From: Azorinus chamasolen
Taxonomy: Eukaryota > Mollusca > Bivalvia > Cardiida > Solecurtidae
Direction: 5' to 3'
DNA: 64,000 bases
NCBI GenBank assembly: GCA_963576725.1
Contig: OY755242.1
Coordinates: 24,975,869-25,039,868 of the forward strand
Shown piece after piece: positions 10,801 to 19,915 of the stretch (position 1 is the first letter of the stretch; every line of letters starts with the position of its first letter). The notes under the pieces were generated by a model that searched no databases, was not told the DNA's origin, and worked only from the letters and a program-made list of their open reading frames with translations. The position numbers and the translations under genes are program-made.

Positions 10801-11817
10801 GTCACTTTGAGGCTGTTCGCCGTGATCCACAGCTTCTACAGTGAATTCGTAAAATTCTTTTGGCTCGTTAACCAGTCTCTTTATAACGGACACGTCTCCA
10901 GTACTTTCATTGACATGAAAAATGTTTTTGATTGTGTCTACGTTGGACTGGCGCTCACTGATCCTGTAAGATATTTCTGCATTACGACCTGTATCCTTGT
11001 CAGTGGCTGTAAGGGTTAGAAATACTGAATCAAGATCAATATTTTCATCAATCTGAACGGTATACCCATCTGAATGGAATACTGGGGCATTGTCATTGTC
11101 GTCCATAACTATCACGGTTATGTTCAGTTTTCCGTACAATACTGGACTTCCCCCATCTCTCGCTATAACCTGCACAAAATGTCTGTGTTTTGTTTCCCTG
11201 TCTAACGTTTTTATCAGAGTCAGCTTTAACTCATAACTACCATTGAAGCTTTTTGGTTCTGTGAGTTCAAACAGTCGGTCATTCTGTACAAGGGTGTGGC
11301 CTTGTATAGAATTAGTTCTCCCCATATCAGCATCAAAGGCACCCTTAATTCTGTAAAAGGTGCCGATGGCTTCTCCCTCCGAGATGTTCAATGTCATGTG
11401 GCTTGTTGGAAAGGTTGGTGCATTGTCATTTACATCCAATAAAATCACTTTTATGTTTATTATATCGAAAAATATACCGGAACGTGCTCCTATTGAAAAT
11501 TCCATCACGCAGTCCACCGCAAATTCGCATACTTTCTCTCTATCGATCAACACTGATGACGTATTTAAATCTCCCGTGACATCATCAAGCATAAAATAAT
11601 CGTTATATTTGGTAGAATCTAAGAAGGTGAAGCGCAAATGTTCTCTCAGTTCCTGTGCGATATCACTGGTCAGATTTGATTCGGAGGCGACATTCCCTAC
11701 GTGGTAACCCTCCGGCTTATTTTCTGGGAGGCTGAAAGTGACGTCATACTGTGCGAAAGTTGCGTGTATACAGGCAGATACGAGAAAGCAGAGTGCCCTC
11801 ACTCTCATGGCGTCCAT
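4359..11817 (-). CDS. Protocadherin, delta-1-like architecture (4 coding exons)
   Basis: Predicted coding join: complement of 9130-11817, 7602-7775, 5705-5810 and 4359-4840. This is 3450 nt, or 1149 residues plus stop. Protocadherins are single-pass membrane proteins that mediate calcium-dependent, usually homophilic, cell-cell recognition, especially between neurons. All three introns start GT and end AG (donors GTAAGT, GTAAGA, GTACGA), and phases 0, 0 and 1 keep one frame throughout. A large first exon holding the whole ectodomain, followed by small tail exons, is the usual protocadherin layout. Seven cadherin repeats plus RVxF motifs in the tail resemble vertebrate delta-1 protocadherins, but orthology cannot be decided here. 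Introns of 1354, 1791 and 864 bp contain MITEs. The exon 3 donor is the weakest junction, supported by phase and by the continuous reading frame into exon 4. Confidence 0.9.
4985..5096. mobile_element. M2 half copy in protocadherin intron 3
   Basis: Contains TTTCTACAGTTTCTGC, ATGATGTCATTATTTCTTAT and an end reading AACTAAATGGTTAA. Heavily mutated. Confidence 0.5.
5137..5340. mobile_element. T1 MITE in protocadherin intron 3
   Basis: CAGTAAAACCTCTCTATAAC to GAGAGGTTTTACTG between TA dinucleotides. A palindrome over nearly the whole length, with apex AACGCTCCTATAGGAGCGTT. One of the best T1 copies. Confidence 0.9.
5462..5660. mobile_element. M2 remnant in protocadherin intron 3
   Basis: Imperfect hairpin CCAGATCAGATGACTCATG / GGAGCCGTTTGATCACCG, then the M2 flank ending TACATGAATATTCATCCG about 45 bp from the exon 3 edge. 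Confidence 0.6.
5705..5810 (-). CDS. Protocadherin coding exon 3 (DSGRG motif)
   Basis: 106 nt, entering in phase 0 after a GTAATTTCAG acceptor and leaving in phase 1 at ATTG then GTACGA. The peptide runs from QLPMDSESETSR to STTSPTI. It contains CDSGRGGSEDD, a serine- and acid-rich motif reminiscent of the conserved DSG(K/R)G tail motif of vertebrate non-clustered protocadherins (family knowledge, from memory). The phase-1 end joins the GAT codon opening exon 4, which is the main support for this donor. Confidence 0.8.
6143..6380. mobile_element. M5 MITE in protocadherin intron 2
   Basis: Begins TTAACCCTTATTCTAC. The palindrome at about 6184-6252 has arms CAGCTTGGATCCAGATG and CATCTTGATCCAAGCTG. 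The right end is not clear. Confidence 0.65.
6634..6838. mobile_element. T2 MITE in protocadherin intron 2
   Basis: TAGTGAAACCCCGCTAACGC to GCGGGGTTTTGCTG, flanked by TA. The inner palindrome (GCAGGACGAAAGTTATGCAG arms) is centred on GCTCCTATAGGAGC at 6729-6742 and is perfect for about 45 bp per arm by eye. Confidence 0.88.
7235..7353. mobile_element. M3 hairpin remnant in intron 2
   Basis: TCAAATAGTGTCGACC ... TCTGGGTCTGCACTCTTTGC around TTCTTCCAGGAGCCC. Imperfect arms. Confidence 0.55.
7602..7775 (-). CDS. Protocadherin coding exon 2 (cytoplasmic tail)
   Basis: 174 nt, 58 codons, phase 0 at both ends. The acceptor is TTCTATGTTTGCAG and the donor is CAG then GTAAGA. The peptide starts SYPNHPSPQQSTTY and ends SRDWEHQDMQ. 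The first part is rich in Pro, Gln, Ser and Thr; the second (EKIDSHMKALKLQQYLWEAK) looks like a short amphipathic helix. A second, longer-looking reading of the same stretch uses another frame and is not in phase with the splice sites. No catalytic domain is seen. Confidence 0.83.
7840..7940. mobile_element. H1 hairpin, half copy in intron 1
   Basis: GAGACGGTCCTAAAGAGTAG followed by CACAGTATAGGGTTTGGTGG and the H1 flank ATTTGGGTACGC. The opposite arm is lost. A more decayed H1 trace lies at 7400-7500 in intron 2. Confidence 0.6.
8384..8449. mobile_element. M1/M2-type hairpin core in intron 1
   Basis: GCAAACAGAGTAGACCCAG ... CAGGGTCTATATTTGC with apex AGCTCCTGTAGGAGCT. The CCCAGAT/CCCTGAT arm mismatch is present. 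Confidence 0.7.
8590..8661. mobile_element. M3 hairpin remnant in intron 1
   Basis: AAAACAGTGCAGACCCTGG ... GAGTCTACCTCATTTG, with eroded pairing. Confidence 0.5.
8924..9023. mobile_element. H1 hairpin in intron 1
   Basis: ATTTCTCCACCAAACC at the left and GGTTTGGTGGAGAAAT at the right, around ATAGAATCGTCTCGAAGAG. It lies about 105 bp from the exon 1 donor. Confidence 0.75.
9130..11817 (-). CDS. Protocadherin coding exon 1: signal peptide, EC1-EC7, membrane helix
   Basis: Encodes residues 1-896. A hydrophobic signal peptide spans about 1-22, with cleavage probably before QYDVTF. Seven cadherin repeats follow. Six are closed by calcium-linker motifs: DVNDNAP (128), DDNDNAP (239), DVENNPP (349), DVNDHVP (459), DTNDNIP (565) and DENDNVP (669). 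The seventh, about 676-778, lacks a terminal linker, as in the membrane-proximal repeat of other protocadherins. EC1 has the protocadherin-type cysteine pair C97/C103 in DREKVCEFAVDC. DRE and DxD calcium motifs recur. The membrane helix is at about 795-820, then basic MDPRKR. The tail has DSGISSRSD and KEVSF (866-870). MDAM gives two candidate starts; the first was chosen. The exon ends in phase 0 at a GTAAGT donor. Reading past the donor adds VSTFQ then a stop, giving a possible 901-residue short form. Confidence 0.95.
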
Positions 11818-11865
11818 TTTAACGTCCGGTTGTGAGTGTCATGTGCTTATCATCACACGAGTAAT
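11818..11865 (-). other. Candidate 5' UTR with upstream splice acceptor
   Basis: Immediately upstream of the ATG, the minus strand reads CATTGTGTATTTGCAG then ATTACTCG. This is a plausible acceptor placing a 5' UTR exon edge at 11865, 48 nt before the start codon. The promoter and any non-coding first exon would then lie further upstream, possibly beyond this window. No TATA box or other core promoter was recognised. Inference only. Confidence 0.4.
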
Positions 11866-11963
11866 CTGCAAATACACAATGAAAATGGGAAATTTCATTT
11901 TAGCTTTCACAAATTAAGCACCAAACTTATCTAGTCTCTAATTATCAAGTCACTTAACTCCAC

Positions 11964-12165
11964 TTAACCCGTTCAACACTGAAGTTTCATAGTGGGATAG
12001 CCCATCAGTTTATAACTATATAGTCCATTTAAACTTGCTAGAGGCTTTTGAATGACAAACAGTGCCGACCATGAGTAGAGGGTTCATCTATGACCCCTCT
12101 GATATGGGTCTACACTGTTTACAATTTGACAGTGCACGCGTGGCCCGCATTCGAACAGCTAAATC
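11964..12165. mobile_element. M3 MITE
   Basis: TTAACCCGTTCAACACTG at the left, then GACAAACAGTGCCGACC and GGGTCTACACTGTTTAC around TCATCTATGACCCC. The right TTAA end is not preserved. Confidence 0.6.
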
Positions 12166-12539
12166 CACAACACGCAAGCTTTAATGGCAAACCAATATTT
12201 TGTTTGCAAATTTGTACACTATCTCGATACTAAAATCCGTTTTGACAACAATTCCTCAGGGAAAACAAACTGATAAGCCACCGTTAACGCAATCAGTAAA
12301 GGAAAGGACCAAATGCAATTTATGCTCAACAGACATAAAAGTACTTGGATTGTAATTATGAGCAGATAAATGATCTTTGAATCCCTTGCTATGCGGCAGC
12401 CACATGATTATGTTATATTCGCATGCAGGCTCCGGAGTTAATGTGATTTGAAGATTCAAAATGTTTGAGTAATTTGTATTAACGTCTAGCCTGCTAAAAA
12501 TGATGTCTACTTGAATTCTGATCTGTACAGCTTTTTTGC

Positions 12540-12700
12540 ATTATTTTCGATTAGTTCAAGCTTTTGAGAAACCGTTGACCGAGTGTCAAACAGTGTGGAT
12601 CCTGATTAGACGCCGACTAACTTGGCATCTCCACTAGATCAAAGCTGTTTGCAAATGCCAATTAGATGGCGCTGTGCAGGCACAGGGGTAAACCAAATTG
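12540..12700. mobile_element. M5 MITE remnant
   Basis: CGAGTGTCAAACAGTGTGG, GGATCCTGATTAGACGCCG and CTAGATCAAAGCTGTTTGC. It ends near GCACAGGGGTAA. Confidence 0.6.
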
Positions 12701-12765
12701 ATAAGGATAAAAAACCGAGAAATCAACAATCCCGGAATGCAACAGTTAATGTTTTCTCAAACGTT

Positions 12766-13015
12766 TTAACCATTCTCTTGCTGAATTTTAAAATATATTT
12801 CTCCTTCTTTACCCATGCCCTGTCGTATAATTACATATATCTTCACTGTGTACACGTATTTCGCTTTGCAATCCCTGCTGTGGAGTGCGCTGGTTGCACA
12901 ATCAACTTGTAAATAGTGCAGACCCTGATGAGACAGCTCCTGCAGGAGCTGTCTCATCTGGGTCTTCATTATTTACAGGTAGGTATATTGACGTGAATAG
13001 CAAGCGAAGGATTAA
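12766..13015 (-). mobile_element. M4 MITE, inverted relative to the other copies
   Basis: TTAACCATTCTCTTGCTG to TAGCAAGCGAAGGATTAA. The hairpin GTAAATAGTGCAGACCCTG ... CTGGGTCTTCATTATTTAC has apex AGCTCCTGCAGGAGCT. 250 bp, as in the plus-strand copies. Confidence 0.85.
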
Positions 13016-13029
13016 GTTATATGGGAACT

Positions 13030-13149
13030 AATGAGATCGAGTGCCACACAGCTTGGATCCTGATGAGATGCCGGGGTACTTGACGTCTCATCAGGATCCA
13101 AACCGTTGACAAATGCGAGTCAGATTGCAGATAGCTGGATAAGGGTTAA
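13030..13149. mobile_element. M5 MITE
   Basis: CACAGCTTGGATCCTGATG pairs with CATCAGGATCCAAACCG. The right end is GATAAGGGTTAA. This copy lacks the arm mismatch typical of its family. Confidence 0.65.
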
Positions 13150-13499
13150 TCTCAGCACATCTTCCATGACAATCTCCAGAGAGAAACAAATCTGACACGT
13201 GTCTAGAATGCATGTTTTGCACGACATAAACGTTTCAAACGCCTGCTTGGTGTTTGGCTGGCAAGTCATCGTATGTCGATTAAACCTTTAAACCTTGCAT
13301 GGCGGGAAACGAGTCAATAGTGTCCTTTGCAGACAGTGTAGACTCATCATGGTCTGCACGGTTCATCATTTTACACTTTTCTTTTCTTTAAACACATCCC
13401 CGAATATTCACAGTCAGCTTGACCTGTTTGAATTTGAATAGTCCATTTGACAATCGGTGAATGTGTGAATGGGTTATCCACCTTTGAAGAGACAGCATA

Positions 13500-13600
13500 C
13501 CCAGCTAAGACTGCTCATATAGGAGACGTCTGATCAGGGTCTACTATCTTATGCTTATGTTTACAGCTTATGAAATGGTACAGATTCGATTATTCAGTTT
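13500..13600. mobile_element. M2 hairpin remnant
   Basis: ACAGCATACCCAGCTAAGAC ... GACGTCTGATCAGGGTCTAC followed by the M2 flank CTTATGTTTACAG. Confidence 0.5.
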
Positions 13601-13631
13601 CTGTCATGGTCAAGTAGTCCTTTCACATTGC

Positions 13632-13815
13632 AATTAAAACACCGCTAATGCGACCACCTAAAAGAGATATAAGTCTGGGTGCTAGATGCAGGTGGTAGCT
13701 TACTGCAGGACAAAAGTAATGCTGAAATATCCTAGTAGCTTTTTGCATTACTTTTGTCCTGCATTAAGCAACAATTAAAGACACACAGGATTATTAAGTT
13801 GTCGCATTAGAGGGT
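13632..13815. mobile_element. T2 MITE
   Basis: AAAACACCGCTAATGCGACC at the left, GTCGCATTAGAGGGTTT at the right, inner arms GCAGGACAAAAGTAATGC / GCATTACTTTTGTCCTGC. Both terminal CAGT motifs are eroded. Confidence 0.7.
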
Positions 13816-14344
13816 TTCTACATAAACCTTTATTCTAGATGCTGAATCCGACGTCTTTACATTCTTATAATTATAAGTATCTCCCCGTGATTAATCAAAT
13901 CCGATTTGTCACACATTTTCGTGGCGTATTCAAACCGGAAGAGTTGCGTCCATATCTTAATATTGTTGACTGGACTTCTTACCATCATTGAGAAACTGTA
14001 TCAGAATTAATCCCTTTATTTGTTCAAGTGTTACAATGATTATTTGCCTTTACGCTTTCAGTGTGTAACTACTCTGAAGGTAAGCAAACAACGGAGAGAT
14101 TGAAAGGGTTGTATCGAATATATGCAAGGTCTGAGATAGAACTCTTCTGGACTAAAATTTGAAGTGCGAAGTGGGAAAGTTTTTCTCTTATGTGTGAAAC
14201 TACGCTTCTTTGGGTAAACATTATCAATACTAATCTGTCAACAGGGTTTTGAGATAAGTAAATGTTACATGAAAGTTACAAGCGTGAATCCGCAATATTT
14301 CACACCACTAATTACATGTGTGTTGGCCCTTAAACTGCTATTCC
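13816..14344. other. No recognised content
   Basis: AT-rich unique-looking sequence. No open frame with a recognisable domain and no hairpin core. Confidence 0.35.
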
Positions 14345-14400
14345 TTTGCAATCGGCTTAGGTCCAGATGAGACGCCGCGTCCTATCAGGATCAAAACAAA
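14345..14400. mobile_element. M5 hairpin fragment
   Basis: GCAATCGGCTTAGGTCCAG then GATGAGACGCCG and ATCAGGATCAAAACAAAC, with an internal deletion. Confidence 0.45.
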
Positions 14401-14452
14401 CAGAGGCCCACATAAGATACATAAATTGAAATATTTCCCAGAATATCTCACT

Positions 14453-14550
14453 TATTTCTCCACCAAACCCTATGTTGTGACCACTCTTTAGAATCGTCAC
14501 TTCGAGACGATTCTAAAGAGTGGTCACAACATAGGATTTGGTGAAGAAAT
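14453..14550. mobile_element. H1 hairpin, best copy
   Basis: Nearly perfect 98-bp palindrome: ATTTCTCCACCAAACCC at the left and the matching complement at the right, around TCGTCACTTCGAGACGA. The flanks differ from the other families and no TTAA or TA target duplication is evident. Confidence 0.8.
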
Positions 14551-14994
14551 GACGATTTTAGTATTTGAATACGCGCCTTCATCTATAGCTCGAAACTGTT
14601 TAAAACTGTTTGACTATCTTTCAAATTTGTCAAAAGCTAACAGGTATCTAAGGTAAGTGAAATATGTTCCAGTAGACAATCGATTTCGCAATAAGATAAG
14701 GGTTAATAACAATCTGAAAACCTCGTAACCAAGTGTGAAAGTACTTCGGCATTTGCTTGTGAATAAAAACTTACGGTTTTCACTTAGCGTGGCATTTTTA
14801 TGGTAGGAAAATGTTTGAGGTGACAAGGAATGACGGCATAGGAAAACCAAAAGTACATAAAACGACAAAATATGTAGAAAAAACAGTTATAAGGTAACCG
14901 TAAAAATGCATTCCAATGCAAATCTGGTTACTGGTTAATTGTTATATTATGTTCTTCTATGGAAAAATAAAATGCAAGAAGAAGTGTGATATGA

Positions 14995-15125
<131 letters not shown>

Positions 15126-15402
15126 ACTGTTTGCATACATGTGTCGCTCTAGCCTTCCTACTTAATTTAAGGTACTGAGGTGTTTAACTTGTGTGACCTT
15201 CTACATTCCAGGGCTCGTTCAAATGTAAAATTCGTCCGTTTAAATCAGCGAACCAAACATTTTAAAAACAAATCCTTTTGAAAAACCTCGTATGATCCAC
15301 TATCTTCATACCAGTCATTGTAACATAATTTCTGATAACTTCTGTCACATTACGATGTAATCACTTTTCAATTTAGTAAGTCCCCTTCAAAAACAACGGC
15401 TA

Positions 15403-15604
15403 CAGTAAAACCCCTCTAAACAGGACGTTCAATTTAGTATAAATATCTGACTTGGAGACAAGTAACATCTAATGCAGGATGAACGTCATGCAGAAAGCTC
15501 CTCTAGGAGTGGCGGTATGGCTTTCGCCTTGCAATAAGCATCCACCTGTCTAAAAGTATGTAACTTATTCTCTACTAGAATTCTGGTTTAGAGGGGTTTT
15601 ACAT
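15403..15604. mobile_element. T4-like MITE
   Basis: TA then CAGTAAAACCCCTCTAAAC at the left and GTTTAGAGGGGTTTTACAT at the right. The inner arms are GCAGGATGAACGTCATGCAG and a decayed partner. Confidence 0.7.
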
Positions 15605-15627
15605 TATCTTCTTTACAGATCTACTTA

Positions 15628-15800
15628 AGTTCATTTAACCCTTCTTCGGCTAACCGAGATTTTACTCACATTTGTAAACAGTTTGGATCCAGATGAGACT
15701 TCAAGTAACGTAACGGTATAAACAGTTTGCATACTGATGAGAGATAGAGATATTTACAATCTGTCCTGGATCAAAACAATAAGAGATTGGCAGATAATCC
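15628..15800. mobile_element. M5 MITE, rearranged
   Basis: TTAACCCTTCTTCGGC at the left and CAGTTTGGATCCAGATGAG. The opposite arm is scrambled, ending GGATCAAAACAATAAG. Confidence 0.5.
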
Positions 15801-16032
15801 GCTAAAAGTTCATGTAACCATTGAAACGTAGAAACATTGTAACGGACAGAAACAATTTAACGAACATCTTATGAACCATATCGTGAGTTTGGCAGTTTTC
15901 TTTTTAAATTGTCGCTTATTAAGGATACATTACAGGAGGTACATGTTTCTTATTTTTTTTATCTCGCTGTGAAGAAACAAACAGCAATATCTGCTCAAAT
16001 TTGGACTTGGAACAATTTTGACTAAATATATA

Positions 16033-16235
16033 CAGTTAAACCTCTCTATAACGGACACTAAATTACATCAAGTATTTTGTGTTAAAGGCAGGTGGCTGAT
16101 TAAAGCGAGGTGAAAGTAAAACTTCACTGTACTTTAACTTTACGGTGTTTTACTTTCACATCGCTTTAAGCACCCACCTGCCCTAAATACCAATTAATTA
16201 ACATAATTTAGTGGCCGTTATAGAGAGGTTTTCTG
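16033..16235. mobile_element. T1 MITE
   Basis: CAGTTAAACCTCTCTATAAC at the left between TA motifs, GAGAGGTTTTCTG at the right. The apex is replaced by TTCACTGTACTTTAAC. Confidence 0.8.
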
Positions 16236-16244
16236 ATTCGACTA

Positions 16245-16380
16245 AGCTTTCGAGAAACTATTGTCCGAGTGTCAGACATATTGGATCCTGATCTTATCAG
16301 ACGTTGAGTTACTCGACCTCTCATCTGGATCCAAGCTGTTTGTAACTGCGAGGTCGCAGATAAGCGGGGTACGGGTTAAG
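16245..16380. mobile_element. M5 MITE
   Basis: CAGACATATTGGATCCTGAT ... CTCATCTGGATCCAAGCTG. Right end GGTACGGGTTAA. It abuts the T1 copy on its left. Confidence 0.6.
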
Positions 16381-16639
16381 TCGGTGCTCTGTCGTTAAGA
16401 TGAATTATTTCAAACAGTGCGTTTCTCTTCTAATTATCTGTTACTCTACAATAAAATGACTGTTAAATGCACAAAGGGTACAAAACTGTTTCTTTTCATT
16501 ATTCGAATGTGTTGCCCTTTTAACAGGTTTTCAGTGTTTTTGTTTAAACATCTGGAATAAAAGATAGCCAACCATAGATAACGTTTTCTTTGAAGCTTCA
16601 TGCACGGGTCATCTACCGCTAATTTATCTTATTACTCAA

Positions 16640-16718
16640 ATAAATCACGCCTTATAGCGCATTTACAAACAGAGCAGACCCAGATCAGACAGATCCTATA
16701 GGAATTGCACGAGCAATG
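16640..16718. mobile_element. M2-type half hairpin next to a T2 insertion
   Basis: CATTTACAAACAGAGCAGACC and AGATCCTATAGGAA, then the T2 element at 16721. The partner arm is absent on the other side. Confidence 0.55.
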
Positions 16719-16720
16719 TA

Positions 16721-16925
16721 CAGTGAAACCCCGCTAATGCGACCACTTAATAAACAGCCACTGATGTCGTCTAAAGCAGGTGGTTGCTTAATGCAGGACG
16801 AAAGTTATGCAGAAAGCTCCTATAGGAGCTTTCTGCATAACTTTCGTCCTGCATTAAGCTACCACCTGCCTCTGCCACCCAGAATTATGCCCCTTTTTGG
16901 TGGTCGCATTAGCGGGGTTTTACTG
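16721..16925. mobile_element. T2 MITE, best copy
   Basis: CAGTGAAACCCCGCTAATGC to GCGGGGTTTTACTG with TA on each side. The inner palindrome GCAGGACGAAAGTTATGCAG is centred on GCTCCTATAGGAGC (16816-16829). Very close to the copy in protocadherin intron 2. Confidence 0.9.
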
Positions 16926-17078
16926 TATATACATGTATTGTTATCAGGTTCTATACTGTATGCCAGGACACAATGTTCCCTTTTACACGTGCAGTTATAC
17001 CGATTCAGTTTTAACAAATATTCATGAAGACGTACTTTTTGTATAAATTATCATAGTGATGCCTTTAGACATATTTGC

Positions 17079-17132
17079 AAGCAGAGCAGATCCAATTCAG
17101 ATTGTTCCTATGGAATCAGGGTGTGCTTTGTT
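17079..17132. mobile_element. M2-type hairpin remnant
   Basis: GCAAGCAGAGCAGATCC ... AGGGTGTGCTTTG around TTCCTATGGAA, eroded. Confidence 0.45.
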
Positions 17133-17202
17133 AATATAGATCGGACCCGGCCAAAGTTTCCCATGTTCCTGTGCTATAATTAAACTTTATCTAATTAGTA
17201 TA

Positions 17203-17330
17203 CAATGTGACTTTTACAGAGTCGTCAAAAGTCGTCAATATGAGGGAATGGGTTAAATTAACTACATATAGTTAATTTAACCCATTCCCTCATATTGACG
17301 ACTTTTGACGACTCTGTAAAAGTCACATTG
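17203..17330. repeat. Long inverted duplication of an M6 arm
   Basis: The left arm 17203-17262 and right arm 17271-17330 are exact reverse complements by eye (60 nt each). Pairing continues a few bases into the spacer. The left arm is the M6 end from CAATGTGACTTTTACAG to GGAATGGGTTAA. Pairing also covers GTTAAAT bases outside the M6 terminus. Confidence 0.9.
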
Positions 17331-17492
17331 TGAAACCATTGTGATAAATAGAGCATTTGCTCATATAAGTGCAAATACTCTATTTATCACAATGGTTTCA
17401 CGTTATTAAATACTAAACTTTTCCTTTTTCCTTTTCGGTAGATTTATCCAAAGTGGTTGTATCTAGAAATAGCCTATGAGGTAATGATTTAA
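17277..17492. mobile_element. M6 MITE
   Basis: TTAACCCATTCCCTCATATTG at the left, hairpin from about 17331 to 17400 with GCTCATATAAGTGC apex, right end ATGAGGTAATGATTTAA. Its left arm forms half of the inverted duplication at 17203-17330. Confidence 0.85.
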
Positions 17493-17772
17493 TTATGTAT
17501 TACAAAAAATATTCAAGACGTAAAATTATTATAGTAATCGTCTGAATAATTTGAGAATTCGTTTAATGACTTACATTTTTTTAGAAAACAAATGTAGTTG
17601 CATCCATCGGAAGAACGAATGACTTGTGTTCACTGATACTTAAAACAAATAAAACTGAGGGTGAAAATTAAAAACAGTACAGCGAACGGAAAGAAGAAAA
17701 AGAGAGAAAATGTATGGCATAGGCGAGATTTTGATGCAAATAAATATCTGTTGAATTATTTGAAAAGATATA

Positions 17773-17945
17773 CAGTAAAAACCTGTTAGAGCAACCATGG
17801 AATTATTGCACATACTACAGGTTGTTGCTTAAGGCAGTCAAACGGTAATGCTGAACGCTCCCATAGGAGCATTTTTTCCTGCATTAAGCAACACCCTGCT
17901 TGAAAGACCTTAAATAAGATTTCTTATAAATGGCCTTCTAAGATA
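17773..17945. mobile_element. T4-like MITE
   Basis: TA then CAGTAAAAACCTGTTAGAGC. Arms TTGTTGCTTAAGGC and CTGCATTAAGCAAC, apex GCTCCCATAGGAGC. Right end decayed. Confidence 0.65.
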
Positions 17946-17950
17946 TGTAG

Positions 17951-18696
17951 CCCAAAGGCAAAACAGTATGTTAAAAGTATCACACGCTTGACGTTGTTAT
18001 ACTGTGAAGTGGACTCATTTTCATAAACCATTTGAAAATATTGTATAATAACTGTATAGAATCAAAATGTAAGATTTTATAACTAACCTTGCGATATTAT
18101 TCAAGTCAGTCCGTAGCTTAAGTGTATTCCTTATAATATCAGTAGACATGCATTGCGTCGGCTGTTTTGTATATACCTACGGCACGTGCCGGAAAGAGCA
18201 TATATTGTTTGACACAGTCAGTAAAATGTCACCAAAATAAACTATCCCTGTCCACAACCTCTCGCGGAAGGTCATTCTAGCGAGTTCATTGCGATGTTAA
18301 TTGGAGCATTCCGCGTGTCAACTTGGACTGGCAGAAATGAGGCAGGTAATTGACAAGCTTTAGTCTGTCCTAAACTGACCAAGTCTTACTTGTGCTGTAT
18401 GGATAAACATGTGGATGTAACTGGTTAAATAAAGAAATTGCAATAAAGAATTGAATTGAATTGAATAAATAAAATAAACGTTTCCAAAAAAAACGTGCAA
18501 CCGATAACCCACACAATTCAGGTTTTATAACAGAAGCTAAATAAGAAAATAAAAACGAAGAACAAGCAACCAAAAGAAAACGTTGATATTCTTAACTAAT
18601 AATACGTTAAGTAAGTGTCGTCTGCAGCCAATTGTCGTATGATTATTTTTTCTAAAAGAGGAAATGTCATCCATGTCTATTTAAATCAACCACAGA
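17951..18696. other. No gene recognised
   Basis: Contains a short ATTGAATTGAATTGAAT run at 18452-18468, of the kind seen at the tail of some LINEs, but no LINE body is visible. Otherwise AT-rich without recognised features. Confidence 0.35.
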
Positions 18697-18770
18697 GTTT
18701 TATACAGTTTGGATTATGATGATACGCCGAGTGATTCAGTGTCTCACCTGGATCCAATTCATTTTCGTAA
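18697..18770. mobile_element. M5 hairpin remnant
   Basis: CAGTTTGGATTATGATGATACG ... GTCTCACCTGGATCC. Only the core survives. Confidence 0.5.
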
Positions 18771-18929
18771 TATTCCACGTGCAAACTGATGTATCTATAT
18801 GTCTCTGGTACAAAGAGAAGATGATAAATTATTATATGCATGCTGACCTTGACTGAGTCACACAGATTTACCCATCTGTCATGTATAACCCGGAAGCTGA
18901 CATGTACACGTTTTTGACACCTTTTAAAC

Positions 18930-19007
18930 AATTACCCTGTCTGATCTAGGTCTACTCTGTTTGCAAATGCGTATAAAGGCGTATCTAAATTATGGAGTAA
19001 CGGGTTA
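18930..19007. mobile_element. M2 half copy
   Basis: CTGTCTGATCTAGGTCTAC TCTGTTTGC, then the outer segment ending ATGGAGTAACGGGTTAA. The left half is missing. Confidence 0.55.
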
Positions 19008-19474
19008 AAAGAATATTGGATGGGACAGGGTTAGATAGGCAGGCTGAAGTAAATAGGCAGACAGAGAGACAGGCAAACTTAGATTGAAACAAACGAAGAC
19101 ATAACGACACTTAAAACCACAAAGCTACAGAAGATGGAGAGAGGAAAGTATAAATAGATAGATAATCTTTGAACAATGTCATTCTCTCTCCGACGTGGCG
19201 GAGGAATGGAGAGGGATGGGGTCACTCTGTCAACAGTAGGTACAGTGCTGTCAGGGGTAAGTTATCAATCAGAGTCCGACAGTGACCATAACAATGGTAT
19301 ATGCACGAAAACCATAATGTCAACTGAATATGTCGTTTGCACTATACAGTTTTCGCATATTTTTCCATTTCTTTTTACAAGTGCGGTAGACAAGATGCGT
19401 ACTGATGTATCAAACTCTATTTCCTAGCCAAATTCTGTCTTACTGCTAATCATTAACGTCGCCTTTCAGAGTAC
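19008..19474. other. No recognised content
   Basis: Includes a purine-rich stretch (GGCAGACAGAGAGACAGGC) and a short open frame at 19176-19427 with no domain. Confidence 0.35.
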
Positions 19475-19636
19475 AGCAGAAGCTGTCTTAAGCGCTCATC
19501 AAAACAATGTCTAACTATGAGTCTGTACGACAGTGATAGCTTAATGCAGGTCAAAGGTAATGCATAAAGCTTCTACCTGCGTTTAATACTCCTATGGTCA
19601 ATAAATGATGACCGCTTAAGATAGGTTCTACTGTAC
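19475..19636. mobile_element. T4 MITE
   Basis: Ends AATAAATGATGACCGCTTAA GATAGGTTCTACTGTA. It carries an uninterrupted GCTTAAGA site, the same position that is filled by M6 in the copy at 29903-30272. Confidence 0.65.
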
Positions 19637-19798
19637 ATAGTGCTAATCAGTAGCAGCAAATATGGTTTAGCGGAGACAATTAAAAACAAATTCGTAGATT
19701 CTTACTGTGGACAATCACTTTAATTTTTGAAACAAAAACAACTAAAACGTGTGTTAATTGTTTTGTTGAGCGTGCGATAATTTAACCTTTGTTATTTT

Positions 19799-19915
19799 TT
19801 AACCCCTATGCTGCTACTCGAGCCCAGATACACATTTGCAAACGGATTGGATCCAGATCATTCGTCGAATAACTCGGTTTCTGATCTGGATCTAAGCTGT
19901 TTGACGAGCTGTTGA
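19799..19915. mobile_element. M5 MITE
   Basis: TTAACCCCTATGCTGC at the left, GGATTGGATCCAGATC pairing with GATCTGGATCTAAGC. It continues into the M5 flank GAAAAGCTTGAACGAATC. Confidence 0.65.

Noticed and set aside
18452..18480. ATTGAATTGAATTGAAT run as proof of a LINE tail
   Set aside because: Only three units and no upstream LINE coding sequence visible.
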